This document shows positions 1 through 9,184 of a DNA stretch of 64,000 nucleotides, piece after piece. The notes beneath the pieces were generated by a model, which searched no databases, was not told the origin of the DNA, and saw only the letters and a list, made by a program, of their open reading frames with translations. Source of the stretch: an uncultured Ruminiclostridium sp. (GTDB taxonomy: Bacteria > Bacillota > Clostridia > Oscillospirales > Ruminococcaceae); NCBI GenBank assembly GCA_934454635.1, contig CAKSFR010000002.1, positions 62,001-126,000 on the forward strand. Reading direction: 5' to 3'. How positions within the stretch are numbered: position 1 is the stretch's first letter; each line of letters opens with the position of its first letter. Made by a program: the position numbers and the translations under genes.

Positions 1-2
1 AG

Positions 3-50
3 CTTGAAACGATCAAGGCAGGTCAGGCAGATATCGTTGTAAATCAGTAA
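3..50 (+). CDS. 3' end of an unidentified gene (partial)
   Basis: An open frame enters from the left edge and stops at TAA 48-50, giving the tail LETIKAGQADIVVNQ. It has the same strand as the pilin genes and ends about 70 bases before the next start, so it may be the previous gene of the pilus operon. The fragment is too short to assign to a family. A frame of 15 codons can occur by chance, so this is tentative. Confidence 0.35.
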   Translation, partial: LETIKAGQADIVVNQ

Positions 51-119
51 CACAGGCAGATCGCAGGCGTCGGAGCAAAATCCGGCGTTTGCACAGACTT
101 TGAAAGGAGGACTTTTCCC

Positions 120-2711
120 ATGATAAAGCGTATCGGAAAGCTTAGGCAGAAAAAGGGCGCTGTTCTTTTCGTGGTAATCGCTATCATGACATTGCTCATC
201 GCAATGGCTTCGACGGCGTATTACACTGCTAGAGGCGCGCACAACACTGTTGTCAGCAATTATAACTATTCTCAGCTTTATATGTCGGCAATATCGGTTG
301 CGGATATGGTGTCTGAGGCAGTAATTAACGACGCGGCGACAAACGCATCAACAACAAACAACTATAAGCCCCTGAAAGACGCGGTCGCTAAACTCGAAAA
401 TGAAGGAGAAAGCATAACGGCGCACAGCTCCAACATTACGACTGCTTCGGCGTCAAACGAAAACATCATTCAGCAGCTTGCGACAAACGGCACATCTGTT
501 ATCAACGGAGTTGTTGACGGTGTTGTTGTTAAAATTGAAATTCCGACCGGAGGCAAAACATATCTGGGCTATGATCCGGTCGTTGACATGTCAGGCGTTA
601 AGACAAATCTCCATCAGTATCTCTATACCTATATGTTCACAACGACCGCTTATTATAACGGAAATTCCATAACGGTCGAGGACTATCTCACAACCATAAG
701 AGTTAAAAAGTCCACAGGTGCGCCCGGCACTCCCGGAGCGCCTCCGACTGAGGGTACTCCCGGCACTCCCGGAAGCTCTGTCGTAAACTTTACCACGTTC
801 TTTACCGCTACGGGTCAGGATATAGACGCGAAGGGCTATGTGGCTTCGGAGCGCGTCGTATTGGTTAATACCGATGAAATCACCGATGACGCATATTTTG
901 AAAACGGCTATACGTTTTTCAATGCGAATGACAGACCTAACCGCTTTAAAGGCGGCATTACCTCTACAGGCTCTATTATTCTCAACAAAATGGAATGCGA
1001 CGGCATAGATAAGAGCGACGATAACGACTGGTTTATCGGTAAGGATCTCGTACTCGGCGATAACCGTGCGAAAGACCTTAATTTAGGCGCACAGAACAAT
1101 CTTTATGTAGGACGCGACCTTGTTCTCGCGTGCAATGCCAACATAACCGCGGGAGATGTTTATGTTGAGGGCGATATTTACATAATCGGCCAGGTAACAA
1201 TAAACGGAAACCTTCATGTTACGGGCAATATTTATTATGAAATGCCCGAGGGAATGATCGGCGAAGGCACAGATCAGCGTCTTGACCCTATATCTTCAGC
1301 GTATGAAAATAACAAAGATTGGCAGCAGACAATGGACCGCATCAATTCAAACGCTATCGGCAACGGTTGGAATGTTTCCGGAAATATTGACGTAAACGGA
1401 AATATCGTTCTTCCCGACGGAGTGACCAAGGCGAAAATAAACGGAAAAGAAGTAACGGCGGGTGTTGCAAGCTCTACCGAAAACGGCATCGGAAAATATA
1501 ATCCCTCCAACACTAATGTAACAATAACCAACCGCGTTATTGATAAGGACAGCGATACGTTTGTAAACGAGAAATCGGATCCTATGTCCGTGACTGCTGC
1601 GATTGCCGCAAAAACGGGCACTAAGAACGAGTATCCGACCTATACAGGCAAGCAGGCTGCGTATGATAACAAGGTTACTATTGACTTTACGCAGCTGACC
1701 GAAAAAAGGGACGCTCAAAATCAGGTTTGCGGCTATGAGGGCTCATTTACAACGGCGGACGGACAGACGGTAACCGTTAACTGCGATACTGCCGATATGA
1801 GGGATCTTCAGATCAGCATTCCTTATAATAAGGACGGAGTTTTCCTTGATATCAAGGGCTTTGAGGGCACCAACGGCAACACCAATCTGCACTATGAGAT
1901 CGAATCGGGCGATACCACGATGCCCGTTGTTCTCGGTTCAAACACAACTGAGGACGGAAAGCCTTCATTCTCATGGCGAGGCGACGACAGAACAAACGGC
2001 AGAACCTCCTCTGTTGCTGTTCAGGGCGACGGAAACGTAATCTTTGAAATGGCAAACTATGAAACGGACGATGACGGAAAGCCGCTTGAAAATTCAGACG
2101 GAAGCTATAAATACACTCCCTATAATCCGTTAAAGTATAAAAATACAGGGACAACGACCTATGTTTCGGTTGAGAAAGAGGTTGTCGGAACAGCCGCTCA
2201 GGTTGAGGGATACCTCAATAACGGAAACTTCAAAGACGGTACAAAAACCGATTTCATGCTTAATCCCGGCACATCTGTTCCGAAGGACGACTATCAGAAC
2301 CGCGTCATGCTTGTATCCAACTCCAGAACGACGGCTGTCAGCGCAAACTGCCAGAACACGACTTTCTGCGGATACATTTATGCGCCTAACGGACGTTATT
2401 ACGCAGGCGACAATGTTAACTCAAACGTATCCCCCGTATTTGGAGGAATGATCGTATCGACATATGACGCAAGAAAAGCAACGTTCACTTATGCAGAACC
2501 CAAGCCTTCGATAATCAACAGTATGCTCGGTTCTCTCGCGGGATATAAAATCGGCGGTACGGAAGCGACTCCCGGAACTCCCGGAAATCCCGGAACACCC
2601 GGCACGCCGGCAACAGACCCCGATAACAATCCTTGGAGCTGGGCTTGGAACGGCGACGAAGGCAAGAACGGAACAGACTGGCAGTTTATAGGAAGCAATT
2701 ATCTCGGCTAA
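120..2711 (+). CDS. PilX-like giant minor pilin / pilus-associated surface protein
   Basis: An 863-residue protein with a short basic N-terminus (KRIGKLRQKKG) followed by one hydrophobic helix at about residues 14-37, the layout of PilX-type minor pilins. The fifth-residue glutamate of a classical prepilin is missing. Collagen-like Pro/Gly/Thr linkers lie near residues 198-220 and 820-840. Between them are Asn/Gly-rich strands with GNITV-like periodicity (about 340-420) that resemble a parallel beta-helix as in bactofilin-like proteins; this fold is inferred. AAAGGAGG at 103-110 sets the ATG at 120. It opens a run of three pilin-type genes, so a cell-surface role in pilus assembly, tip display or adhesion is likely. 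It is far longer than usual PilX proteins, and the C-terminus is Trp-rich (WSWAWNG). Confidence 0.7.
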   Translation: MIKRIGKLRQKKGAVLFVVIAIMTLLIAMASTAYYTARGAHNTVVSNYNYSQLYMSAISVADMVSEAVINDAATNASTTNNYKPLKDAVAKLENEGESITAHSSNITTASASNENIIQQLATNGTSVINGVVDGVVVKIEIPTGGKTYLGYDPVVDMSGVKTNLHQYLYTYMFTTTAYYNGNSITVEDYLTTIRVKKSTGAPGTPGAPPTEGTPGTPGSSVVNFTTFFTATGQDIDAKGYVASERVVLVNTDEITDDAYFENGYTFFNANDRPNRFKGGITSTGSIILNKMECDGIDKSDDNDWFIGKDLVLGDNRAKDLNLGAQNNLYVGRDLVLACNANITAGDVYVEGDIYIIGQVTINGNLHVTGNIYYEMPEGMIGEGTDQRLDPISSAYENNKDWQQTMDRINSNAIGNGWNVSGNIDVNGNIVLPDGVTKAKINGKEVTAGVASSTENGIGKYNPSNTNVTITNRVIDKDSDTFVNEKSDPMSVTAAIAAKTGTKNEYPTYTGKQAAYDNKVTIDFTQLTEKRDAQNQVCGYEGSFTTADGQTVTVNCDTADMRDLQISIPYNKDGVFLDIKGFEGTNGNTNLHYEIESGDTTMPVVLGSNTTEDGKPSFSWRGDDRTNGRTSSVAVQGDGNVIFEMANYETDDDGKPLENSDGSYKYTPYNPLKYKNTGTTTYVSVEKEVVGTAAQVEGYLNNGNFKDGTKTDFMLNPGTSVPKDDYQNRVMLVSNSRTTAVSANCQNTTFCGYIYAPNGRYYAGDNVNSNVSPVFGGMIVSTYDARKATFTYAEPKPSIINSMLGSLAGYKIGGTEATPGTPGNPGTPGTPATDPDNNPWSWAWNGDEGKNGTDWQFIGSNYLG

Positions 2712-2719
2712 ATGCGGTT

Positions 2720-2737
2720 AGCCCCCTTCGGGGGGCT
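2720..2737 (+). other. UUCG-capped hairpin between pilin genes
   Basis: AGCCCCC-TTCG-GGGGGCT is a perfect 7-bp stem with the stable UUCG tetraloop, lying between the stop of the PilX-like gene and the ribosome site of the next gene. No T-tract follows, so it is more likely a processing or stability element than a terminator. Confidence 0.6.
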
Positions 2738-2763
2738 GATCTCTCCGGAGAAAGGATGAAAAT

Positions 2764-4002
2764 ATGAAAAAACAAATGCTCCTGTTCCGGCGCAAGGGCT
2801 TTACGCTCATAGAGTGTCTTATCGCCATTGCGGTGTTCGGCGCTATGACGATGATTGTTTTCATGATACTCACTCACGCAAGAACACAAACTGTGGAAGC
2901 AAACAAATCCGAAGAGGATCTCTCTAACCTCATCGAAAATGTTATGGGAGATGAAACCTACAAAAGGTATAACGCCGCTAATCATGTGGGCGACAACGAT
3001 GTTCTGAGCCTTGTTGTTGATGATTCATCGATCAGCGACAGCTTTAAGGTTTCGTACAATGTCATCGACGGTAATAAAAACTTTGTAAAGTGCCCGAACG
3101 TGGCCTGCGGCTATTACGCGAACAATACCGACTTTATGCTTGAACCTGACGTTAACGGAACCTTCAAATCCGTTTCAAAAACGGATTTTGAACAGGGTGA
3201 CAAGTATATTTGCCCAAAGTGCCAAGAGGAGTTCTACGATAATCTTCTTTGTGAGGACTGCGCTGCTTCCGGCGCGCGCAACGACACAAACAAGTTCTCT
3301 TATCTTACCACAACGGGCGGATATGTCTGCAAATCCTGCGGCGGTACGGCAGTTCGTCATACAAGCTACAGCGACGGCACGGCAACAGGCGACGCGTCAA
3401 TGTCTGTAAGCGGTATCGTTCCGAATGCTATCCGCTATGGAAAGGTTGACCCCAAGAGTGTTGTAAAGAGCGGCGTAACGGTTGAGAGAAAGACCGAAGA
3501 TCTGTTCAAGTACAACAACAGCATGACGGGCGGCGGAGAAATATATTTTTCGTTAAGCTATGCGGCTTCAACGAACAGCTCGCTCCCCGGAACATACACT
3601 CTTACGATTCGCGGCGCGGACGTTCCCGCTGACGCGACGGACGGCAGCGGTTATTATGAAATGGTTGTCGATCTTCCCCCGCACTATGTTGTGAAGAATT
3701 TCCAAAAAGCAAGCGGAAGCGCAGAACTTTCCAACCTTGTAAACGGCGACTCTTCCTCACAAAACTGCAAGCTTTGCCTGAAAACGAATATGAACGGAAA
3801 TTCGCAGTTCACATTCCAGCTCGTAAATTATAAGAGCGGCTTCTCGTTTGAATATGACTACAACGACACCTCTGACAGCAGCGAATGCGGTCTTGCGGGA
3901 TACTGGTTCGGCGTAACTCCTTCCTCGATTTCAAGAGATGACGCGGACTATGTAAAGACATCGTCGGCCAGCGCGACTGTTAACTGTCTTGTAAATCCTT
4001 AA
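2764..4002 (+). CDS. Prepilin-type protein with embedded Cys-pair (zinc-ribbon-like) segment
   Basis: A 412-residue protein with a textbook prepilin leader: RRKG is followed by FTLIE and a hydrophobic helix, so the peptidase should cut after Gly12, leaving Phe13 with Glu17 as the +5 glutamate. It is a type IV pilin or pseudopilin (PilV/PulG class). Residues 110-192 hold four cysteine pairs (C110/C115, CPKC 150/153, CEDC 163/166, CKSC 189/192), spaced like two zinc ribbons, which is unusual for an exported pilin. The remainder is Ser/Thr/Gly-rich and beta-prone. GAAAGGA sits just before the ATG. It lies between the PilX-like gene and a second prepilin, consistent with a minor pilin of one pilus. 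Confidence 0.8.
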   Translation: MKKQMLLFRRKGFTLIECLIAIAVFGAMTMIVFMILTHARTQTVEANKSEEDLSNLIENVMGDETYKRYNAANHVGDNDVLSLVVDDSSISDSFKVSYNVIDGNKNFVKCPNVACGYYANNTDFMLEPDVNGTFKSVSKTDFEQGDKYICPKCQEEFYDNLLCEDCAASGARNDTNKFSYLTTTGGYVCKSCGGTAVRHTSYSDGTATGDASMSVSGIVPNAIRYGKVDPKSVVKSGVTVERKTEDLFKYNNSMTGGGEIYFSLSYAASTNSSLPGTYTLTIRGADVPADATDGSGYYEMVVDLPPHYVVKNFQKASGSAELSNLVNGDSSSQNCKLCLKTNMNGNSQFTFQLVNYKSGFSFEYDYNDTSDSSECGLAGYWFGVTPSSISRDDADYVKTSSASATVNCLVNP

Positions 4003-4014
4003 GGAGGCGCTGTG

Positions 4015-4956
4015 ATGAAGAAACTTATGAAGCTGCGCAATAAAAAAGGCTTTACTTTAGTAGAGCTTATCGTCGTTATGGCAATCATCGCAATTCTTCT
4101 CGCCTGTGTTGCGGCTTTCAGCGGTCCCGTTCAGAAGATAGTGAAATCCTCGGCGGCGAGCGCAGACGCCTTACAGGTGAACAAGATAATCGGCGATTAT
4201 ATCGAAAATCGCCTTGCTTATGCAAGCTATATCGACGTGCATATAGCAAAAAATGTGAATAATCTTCAGTCAGACGGCGATGTTGTCGGCGGAACAACAG
4301 GCTTTACGGCTATTCAGAATAAGCTTAATGTCATCGACCCCTCGATCGCGGGCAGCAACGCTAACGGCAAGGCAAAGGGCGGAATGCTTATTTTCCACTA
4401 TGAACCGGACGCCGACGAACCTTTCAAGTCCACATATAAGCTGTATGACATTCCGATAAAAAGTACGGGTACATACAACGCCACCGCTTTCACGGGTTCA
4501 AATCTTAACGGTGCGGTTTTTGCGGACGGTTTTTATCTGAACAACAGTCAGTTGCTCATTCTCCCTGAGGTAAGCGTTGTTCCGAACAGAACCAGAAACA
4601 CGCTTCTTATGCGGCTTGACATTTATCCGTACAGCTTCGACACGGATTATTATGACGCGAGCGCGCCTGATACGGATAATATCTACATAAAGAGCGATAC
4701 GCTTTCGGATTATTATGGCGAGTTAGACGCTTCCGGTAAGGCTGCGGCGGAAACGGCGATTCTCGGGCCGCTTGCCGTAAAGAAAACCGGTACGCCCGAG
4801 GGCATTTCCTTCCAGCTTCGCAATCTCGATCAGAAGATAAAGTATGACAACATGGGAAATGTAGTCACCAACAACTGGCAGATTCATGGCGAGGACGGCA
4901 GTGCGGGCGGCTCTGACATTATTATTTTCTACTATATCCCGCATTTTGGAAGCTAA
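4015..4956 (+). CDS. Type IV prepilin (pseudopilin)
   Basis: The leader RNKKG followed by FTLVE and a long hydrophobic helix (about residues 13-35) is a class III prepilin signal, cleaved after Gly12 with the +5 Glu present. The mature protein is about 300 residues. AAGGAGG at 4000-4006 is 8 bases before ATG 4015 and 5 before an in-frame GTG at 4012, so ATG 4015 is preferred. The gene starts 12 bases after the previous stop and ends at paired hairpins shared with the convergent prepilin peptidase. It is probably a pilin subunit, but major versus minor cannot be told from sequence. Confidence 0.85.
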   Translation: MKKLMKLRNKKGFTLVELIVVMAIIAILLACVAAFSGPVQKIVKSSAASADALQVNKIIGDYIENRLAYASYIDVHIAKNVNNLQSDGDVVGGTTGFTAIQNKLNVIDPSIAGSNANGKAKGGMLIFHYEPDADEPFKSTYKLYDIPIKSTGTYNATAFTGSNLNGAVFADGFYLNNSQLLILPEVSVVPNRTRNTLLMRLDIYPYSFDTDYYDASAPDTDNIYIKSDTLSDYYGELDASGKAAAETAILGPLAVKKTGTPEGISFQLRNLDQKIKYDNMGNVVTNNWQIHGEDGSAGGSDIIIFYYIPHFGS

Positions 4957-4971
4957 GCTATAAACGCAAAA

Positions 4972-4995
4972 GCCCGGCAGGAAATCCTGTCGGGC
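4972..4995. terminator. Bidirectional terminator hairpin
   Basis: GCCCGGCAGG-AAAT-CCTGTCGGGC, a 10-bp stem with one G-U pair, lies between the convergent pilin and peptidase genes. Read on the minus strand the stem is followed by CTTTTGCG, so it most likely ends the peptidase transcript. Confidence 0.65.
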
Positions 4996-5000
4996 GGCAG

Positions 5001-5031
5001 CGTCAGACACACAGTCTATGCGTGTCTGACG
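5001..5031. terminator. Second convergent hairpin
   Basis: CGTCAGACAC and GTGTCTGACG form a perfect 10-bp stem around an 11-base loop. It lies between the other hairpin and the end of the peptidase gene and is followed on the plus strand by GTGCTTCTC. Confidence 0.5.
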
Positions 5032-5040
5032 GTGCTTCTC

Positions 5041-6096
5041 TTAAAACAGTCCGAGGTACCAGTTGATGATCTGCTTTCCGAACAGGAAGCCGACCGCGAT
5101 CCCGACGGACAGATACGGTCCGAACACTACCTGCTTCTTGCAGGAGGTCGATTTTATTTCGCTTTCTTCTGCGACTATCGAGATGCCGTATTTATCGGCT
5201 CCGGACAGTTCCTCGTCAAGGCGTGCGTTCAGCGCGTCAATATCGGGCGCTTTCGTCCAGAGCTTTTCGTCAATGCAGTTCTTCTCGACATCGGATTTTC
5301 CCTTGAACATACTTCCGTAGATCACGTCGCTTTTGCCGGAAATGACCGTGCAGCCGTTTTCTTTCTGCTGCTCGTACCATTCGGAGGCTATTTTCGCGAG
5401 TTTTTCGCCGTATTCCTTTTTGGTTCCTTTCGGAACGCACATAAGCTGAATACCCCCGCCGATTGCCCCAAGACAAATTCCCACAGCCGCCGCAGGAACG
5501 ATATTCCAGCCGAGCAGAAGCCCCGCCGCAGCCATAAGCTGGACATCTCCGCCGCCCATAGCGCCGAAAAGCGCAAGAAGCGCGAACGGAACGGCAATGA
5601 TAACGGCGCCGATTAAGTGGTCATACCACGGAACCTGCGGGAAAACGAATATCGAGATTATTCCCAGAACTGCAATAATAAGGCTGCAAAGATACGGGAT
5701 CTGCATATGATCGATGTCGATGCCGCTCAGGACTATCAGCACGGGGATAAGCACGATAGCAAACAGCATTTCGGCGCTCAGCCCCAGCACGCATATACAT
5801 AGCACATACATAAGCGCGGTCGTAAGCTCGACTATCCAGTAGCGCGGCGAGATTTTCGCCTTACAGAAGCGGCATCTGCCGCGTAAAAATATGTAGCTGA
5901 AAATAGGGATAAGGTCAATGTTTTTAAGCTGCTTTCCGCACGTCCAGCAATGGCTGCGCGAGGTGATTATCGACTGCTTTAGCGGCGTTCGCAGGATAAC
6001 AACGTTGAGGAAGCTCCCGATAACCGCGCCGAATATGAACGCCATGGCAATAAATACGACGGTGTACTGAACGGGAAGTTCAAAAATACTTATCAT
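5041..6096 (-). CDS. pilD: Prepilin peptidase / N-methyltransferase with a ~100-residue insertion
   Basis: A 351-residue polytopic A24 aspartic protease that cleaves prepilin leaders and methylates the new N-terminus. The early GAVIGSFLNVV motif, the CWTC and CRFC cysteine pairs of the cytoplasmic loop, the first catalytic Asp region (GIDIDHMQIP) and the second (GGGDVQL) are all present. After GGGIQLM there is a hydrophilic stretch of about 100 residues (roughly 222-325) before the closing FGPYLSVG helix; most family members have only a short loop here. It is convergent with the pilins and divergent from pilB, consistent with serving this pilus. AAAGGA precedes the ATG at 6096. Confidence 0.93.
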   Translation of the reverse strand: MISIFELPVQYTVVFIAMAFIFGAVIGSFLNVVILRTPLKQSIITSRSHCWTCGKQLKNIDLIPIFSYIFLRGRCRFCKAKISPRYWIVELTTALMYVLCICVLGLSAEMLFAIVLIPVLIVLSGIDIDHMQIPYLCSLIIAVLGIISIFVFPQVPWYDHLIGAVIIAVPFALLALFGAMGGGDVQLMAAAGLLLGWNIVPAAAVGICLGAIGGGIQLMCVPKGTKKEYGEKLAKIASEWYEQQKENGCTVISGKSDVIYGSMFKGKSDVEKNCIDEKLWTKAPDIDALNARLDEELSGADKYGISIVAEESEIKSTSCKKQVVFGPYLSVGIAVGFLFGKQIINWYLGLF

Positions 6097-6142
6097 AAAA
6101 AATCCTTTCTCTGAACGCTTTTCGGTTCAGTCTGTTTTTATT

Positions 6143-6171
6143 ATTTTAGCATATTTTTTCGGTAATATCAA
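6143..6171 (-). promoter_or_regulatory. Sigma-A-type promoter for prepilin peptidase
   Basis: On the minus strand TTGATA, a 17-base spacer and TAAAAT lie about 50 bases before the peptidase start. Confidence 0.65.
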
Positions 6172-6230
6172 CTGTTTTTTCGGTTGTATCACATATATCA
6201 CCAGATATTTTAATATATGGAGGTCTACGC

Positions 6231-7919
6231 ATGAATAACGTTCCAATAGGTCAAATTCTTCTTGAAAACGGTTACATCACCAAGCAGCACCTTGAGGATG
6301 CACTCGTAAAGCAGAAGGAGAGCGGCAAGAAGCTCGGCGACACCCTGCTTGAAATGGGCTATGTTTCCGAAACGCAGCTTGCTCAGGCGCTTTCTCAGAG
6401 ATTAAAGGTTCCCTTTATCGACCTTACAACGACAAAGATCGAAGCCGAGGCTGTCAAGAAGATACCCGAGGCGGTCGCAAAGAAAAATACGGTTATTGCA
6501 TTCAAAATCAATAACGGCAGGCTTTATGTCGCGACCAACGACCCTGTAAACTTCTATATTTTTGAAGAACTGAAGATTCAGACGGGTATGGAAATTCACG
6601 CCATGCTCGCAACAAAGTCGTCTATCCTTGAAGCTATCGGAAAGGTTTATTCCGCAAATACCGTTTCAAACGTTATGAACGATATTGATAAGGAATATGA
6701 CGCGAACGAAGCGCTCATGCAGGAGCAGGACGACAATTCCGAAGAGCGTATCGACAACGCGCCGGTAGTTAAGCTCGTAAATACCATTATCGAAACCGCG
6801 TACCGCGAGAGAGCTTCCGATATTCATATCGAGCCGTTTAAGGACAGAACGAGAATCCGTTATCGTATCGACGGCGAGTGCGTGGAGCAGATGGCAGTCA
6901 AGCCCGCAGTACATAACTCCCTTATCACGCGTATCAAAATCCTTGGCGGTATGAACATCGCCGAAAAGCGTATCCCGCTCGACGGACGTTCCAGCGCCGT
7001 TATCGACGGGGTAAACCAGGATCTTCGTATTTCTACGCTTCCGACCGTTTACGGTGAAAAGTGCGTTATCCGTCTTCTCGCAACGGGCGATGAAAAGGCA
7101 AGAAAGATAACCGACCTCGGTATGACCGACTATAACTACGAAATGTTTAAGCAGATCATTCGCTGCCCGCACGGAGTTATGCTTGTAACGGGACCTACGG
7201 GTTCCGGTAAATCCACAACGCTTTACGCTACGCTCGGCGAGCTTTCAAAGCCGAATGTAAACATTGTTACGGCGGAAGACCCGGTCGAAAAGAAAATCGA
7301 CGGCGTAAACCAGTGTCAGATGAACGAAAAGGCAGGTATGACCTTTGCCGCTGCGCTTCGTTCTATACTCCGTCAGGACCCGGATATCGTAATGGTCGGA
7401 GAAATCCGTGACGGCGAAACCGCCGATATCGCTATCCGTGCCGCTATTACGGGACACCTTGTACTTTCTACACTGCATACAAACGACGCCGCTTCAACGA
7501 TTCTGCGTCTTGTAGATATGGGCGTTGCGCCTTACATGGTCGCTTCTTCTCTCGTCGGCGTTATCGCTCAGCGACTTGTTAAGCTGCTCTGTCCCGACTG
7601 CCGCGAAGAAATTACTCTTACCGATCCCGCCGACCTGCGCCTTGTAGGAAAGACTTCTCCGGTAAAAATTTATCAGCACCACATTGGCGGCTGCCGTACC
7701 TGTCACCACACGGGATATAAGGGAAGAACCGCTATCCACGAAATCATCGTTTCCTCCAATGATATCAAGGAGCTTATCTCCAAAAACGCTACTGCCGAGG
7801 AAATCTGCAATCAGGCAAAAAAGAACGGAACAAGACTGCTGCGTGACAACGTTACCGACATGGTTCTCGCCGGAGATACGACGATGGACGAGTTGGTAAA
7901 GGCAACATACACGGTTTAA
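6231..7919 (+). CDS. pilB: Type IV pilus assembly ATPase PilB (GspE family)
   Basis: A 562-residue cytoplasmic hexameric ATPase that powers pilus extension. The N-terminal T2SSE-N/MshEN-like domain (about 1-140) starts GQILLENGYI. The motor carries Walker A GPTGSGKSTT near 320-328, the Asp box/Walker B region DPDIVMVGEIRDGET near 382-396, a His box (GHLVLSTLHTND) and the zinc-binding tetracysteine CPDC (about 453) with CRTC (about 487) typical of PilB/GspE and absent from PilT. GGAGG precedes the ATG at 6231. It is followed 18 bases later by pilT, so the two form a motor operon. No pilC, pilM, pilN or pilO is visible in the window. Confidence 0.95.
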   Translation: MNNVPIGQILLENGYITKQHLEDALVKQKESGKKLGDTLLEMGYVSETQLAQALSQRLKVPFIDLTTTKIEAEAVKKIPEAVAKKNTVIAFKINNGRLYVATNDPVNFYIFEELKIQTGMEIHAMLATKSSILEAIGKVYSANTVSNVMNDIDKEYDANEALMQEQDDNSEERIDNAPVVKLVNTIIETAYRERASDIHIEPFKDRTRIRYRIDGECVEQMAVKPAVHNSLITRIKILGGMNIAEKRIPLDGRSSAVIDGVNQDLRISTLPTVYGEKCVIRLLATGDEKARKITDLGMTDYNYEMFKQIIRCPHGVMLVTGPTGSGKSTTLYATLGELSKPNVNIVTAEDPVEKKIDGVNQCQMNEKAGMTFAAALRSILRQDPDIVMVGEIRDGETADIAIRAAITGHLVLSTLHTNDAASTILRLVDMGVAPYMVASSLVGVIAQRLVKLLCPDCREEITLTDPADLRLVGKTSPVKIYQHHIGGCRTCHHTGYKGRTAIHEIIVSSNDIKELISKNATAEEICNQAKKNGTRLLRDNVTDMVLAGDTTMDELVKATYTV

Positions 7920-7937
7920 TAAGGAGAGTAAAAAGCT

Positions 7938-9008
7938 ATGACTACCATTGATATAAACGCAATACTTGACGAAGCGCGTGCAATGGGCGCGTCCGACCTT
8001 CATTTTACTGCGGGTCTTCCGCCTATCGTAAGACTTCACGGCAATATCAGAAAAATGTCGGGTTACCCCGACTGCACTGAGCCGATAATCGTAAACGTAA
8101 TCAACCAGATCACTTCAATAAAGCACAAGCAGACTATTCAGAAAGGGCTTGACGCCGACTTTTCGTATGTATCGGCTTCGGGACACAGACACCGTGTCAA
8201 CGTATATCGTCAGAGAGGTTATCACGCGGTAGCTCTCCGTCTTTTAAGAAACGACATTCCTACGCTCAAGGATCTGTTTCTTCCCTCTATCCTCGGCGAT
8301 TTCGCGATGAAGCCCAGAGGACTTGTGCTTGTAACGGGACCTACGGGTTCGGGTAAATCTACGACGCTTGCGGCGATGATAGACCACATCAACCGCCAGA
8401 AAAACTGCCACATAATCACTATCGAGGACCCTATCGAGTATCTGCACAATCACAAGCAGTCCATGGTAAACCAGCGTGAGATCGGCGTGGACGTTGACAG
8501 CTTTGCAGGCGCGCTCCGTGCCGCTCTTCGTGAGGACCCGGACGTTATCCTCGTAGGTGAAATGCGTGACTTTGAAACTATCAACGCGGCTGTAACGGCG
8601 GCTGAAACGGGACACCTTGTACTTTCAACGCTTCATACTACGGGCGCGGCAGAAACCCTCGACCGTATTATCGACGTTTACCCGCCTCATTCGCAGGGTC
8701 AGATTCGTTCGCAGCTTGCGAACTCTATGGTAGGCGTAGTTTCGCAGACTCTTTGTGCGACCGCAGACGGCAAGGGACGTGTCGCGGCGCTTGAAATAAT
8801 GGCTGCGACGGACGCTATCAGCGCGAACATTCGTGAAGGTAAGATATTCCAGATCCCGAGCGCTATTGCGACCGGTAAGAAAGACGGAATGTTCTCGCTC
8901 GACCAGGATCTCGCACGTCTTGTACGCAACGGTAAGATCACCGACGAGCTTGCGAGAACGAAGTGCCAAGATCCGGCAGAATACAAGCGATTCCTTACGC
9001 TTGGCTAA
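7938..9008 (+). CDS. pilT: Type IV pilus retraction ATPase PilT
   Basis: A 356-residue ATPase that depolymerises pili for twitching motility. It begins with the usual NAILDEARAMGASDLHFTAG segment. Walker A GPTGSGKSTT (about residue 134), the Asp box EDPDVILVGEMRD, the His box GHLVLSTLHTTGAAET and the C-terminal ANIREGKIFQI, corresponding to the PilT AIRNLIRE motif, are all intact. There is no tetracysteine, which separates it from PilB. AAGGAGAG precedes ATG 7938. Its stop is 5 bases from a 102-bp inverted-end repeat, and the operon terminator lies beyond that repeat. Confidence 0.95.
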   Translation: MTTIDINAILDEARAMGASDLHFTAGLPPIVRLHGNIRKMSGYPDCTEPIIVNVINQITSIKHKQTIQKGLDADFSYVSASGHRHRVNVYRQRGYHAVALRLLRNDIPTLKDLFLPSILGDFAMKPRGLVLVTGPTGSGKSTTLAAMIDHINRQKNCHIITIEDPIEYLHNHKQSMVNQREIGVDVDSFAGALRAALREDPDVILVGEMRDFETINAAVTAAETGHLVLSTLHTTGAAETLDRIIDVYPPHSQGQIRSQLANSMVGVVSQTLCATADGKGRVAALEIMAATDAISANIREGKIFQIPSAIATGKKDGMFSLDQDLARLVRNGKITDELARTKCQDPAEYKRFLTLG

Positions 9009-9013
9009 AATTA

Positions 9014-9115
9014 ATACTAAGCACCAATAAAACCATAGATAAAAATTCTAGTATAACTCATAGATGCAAAGATTACACCCGATTTTTTGTATAGTTTTTA
9101 ATTGGTGCTGAGTAT
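9014..9115 (+). repeat. 102-bp inverted-end element, family 1, copy 1
   Basis: Ends ATACTAAGCACCAATAAAA and (complement) ATACTCAGCACCAATTAAAA form ~19-bp imperfect inverted repeats. The interior continues as a long imperfect hairpin. The same 101-102 bp unit occurs at 9714-9815 (inverted), 45364-45464 and 56174-56275, so it is a dispersed MITE-like family. There is no coding capacity. Confidence 0.85.
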
Positions 9116-9130
9116 AAAATGCATAAAAAG

Positions 9131-9163
9131 ACCGCCTTGGATAAAAATCCGAGGCGGTTTTTG
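9131..9163 (+). terminator. Terminator of the pilB-pilT operon
   Basis: ACCGCCTTGGAT-AAAA-ATCCGAGGCGGT (12-bp stem with one wobble pair) followed by TTTTT. It lies downstream of the repeat inserted after pilT. Confidence 0.85.
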
Positions 9164-9184
9164 GTTTGAGGGATTTTTATGTGT

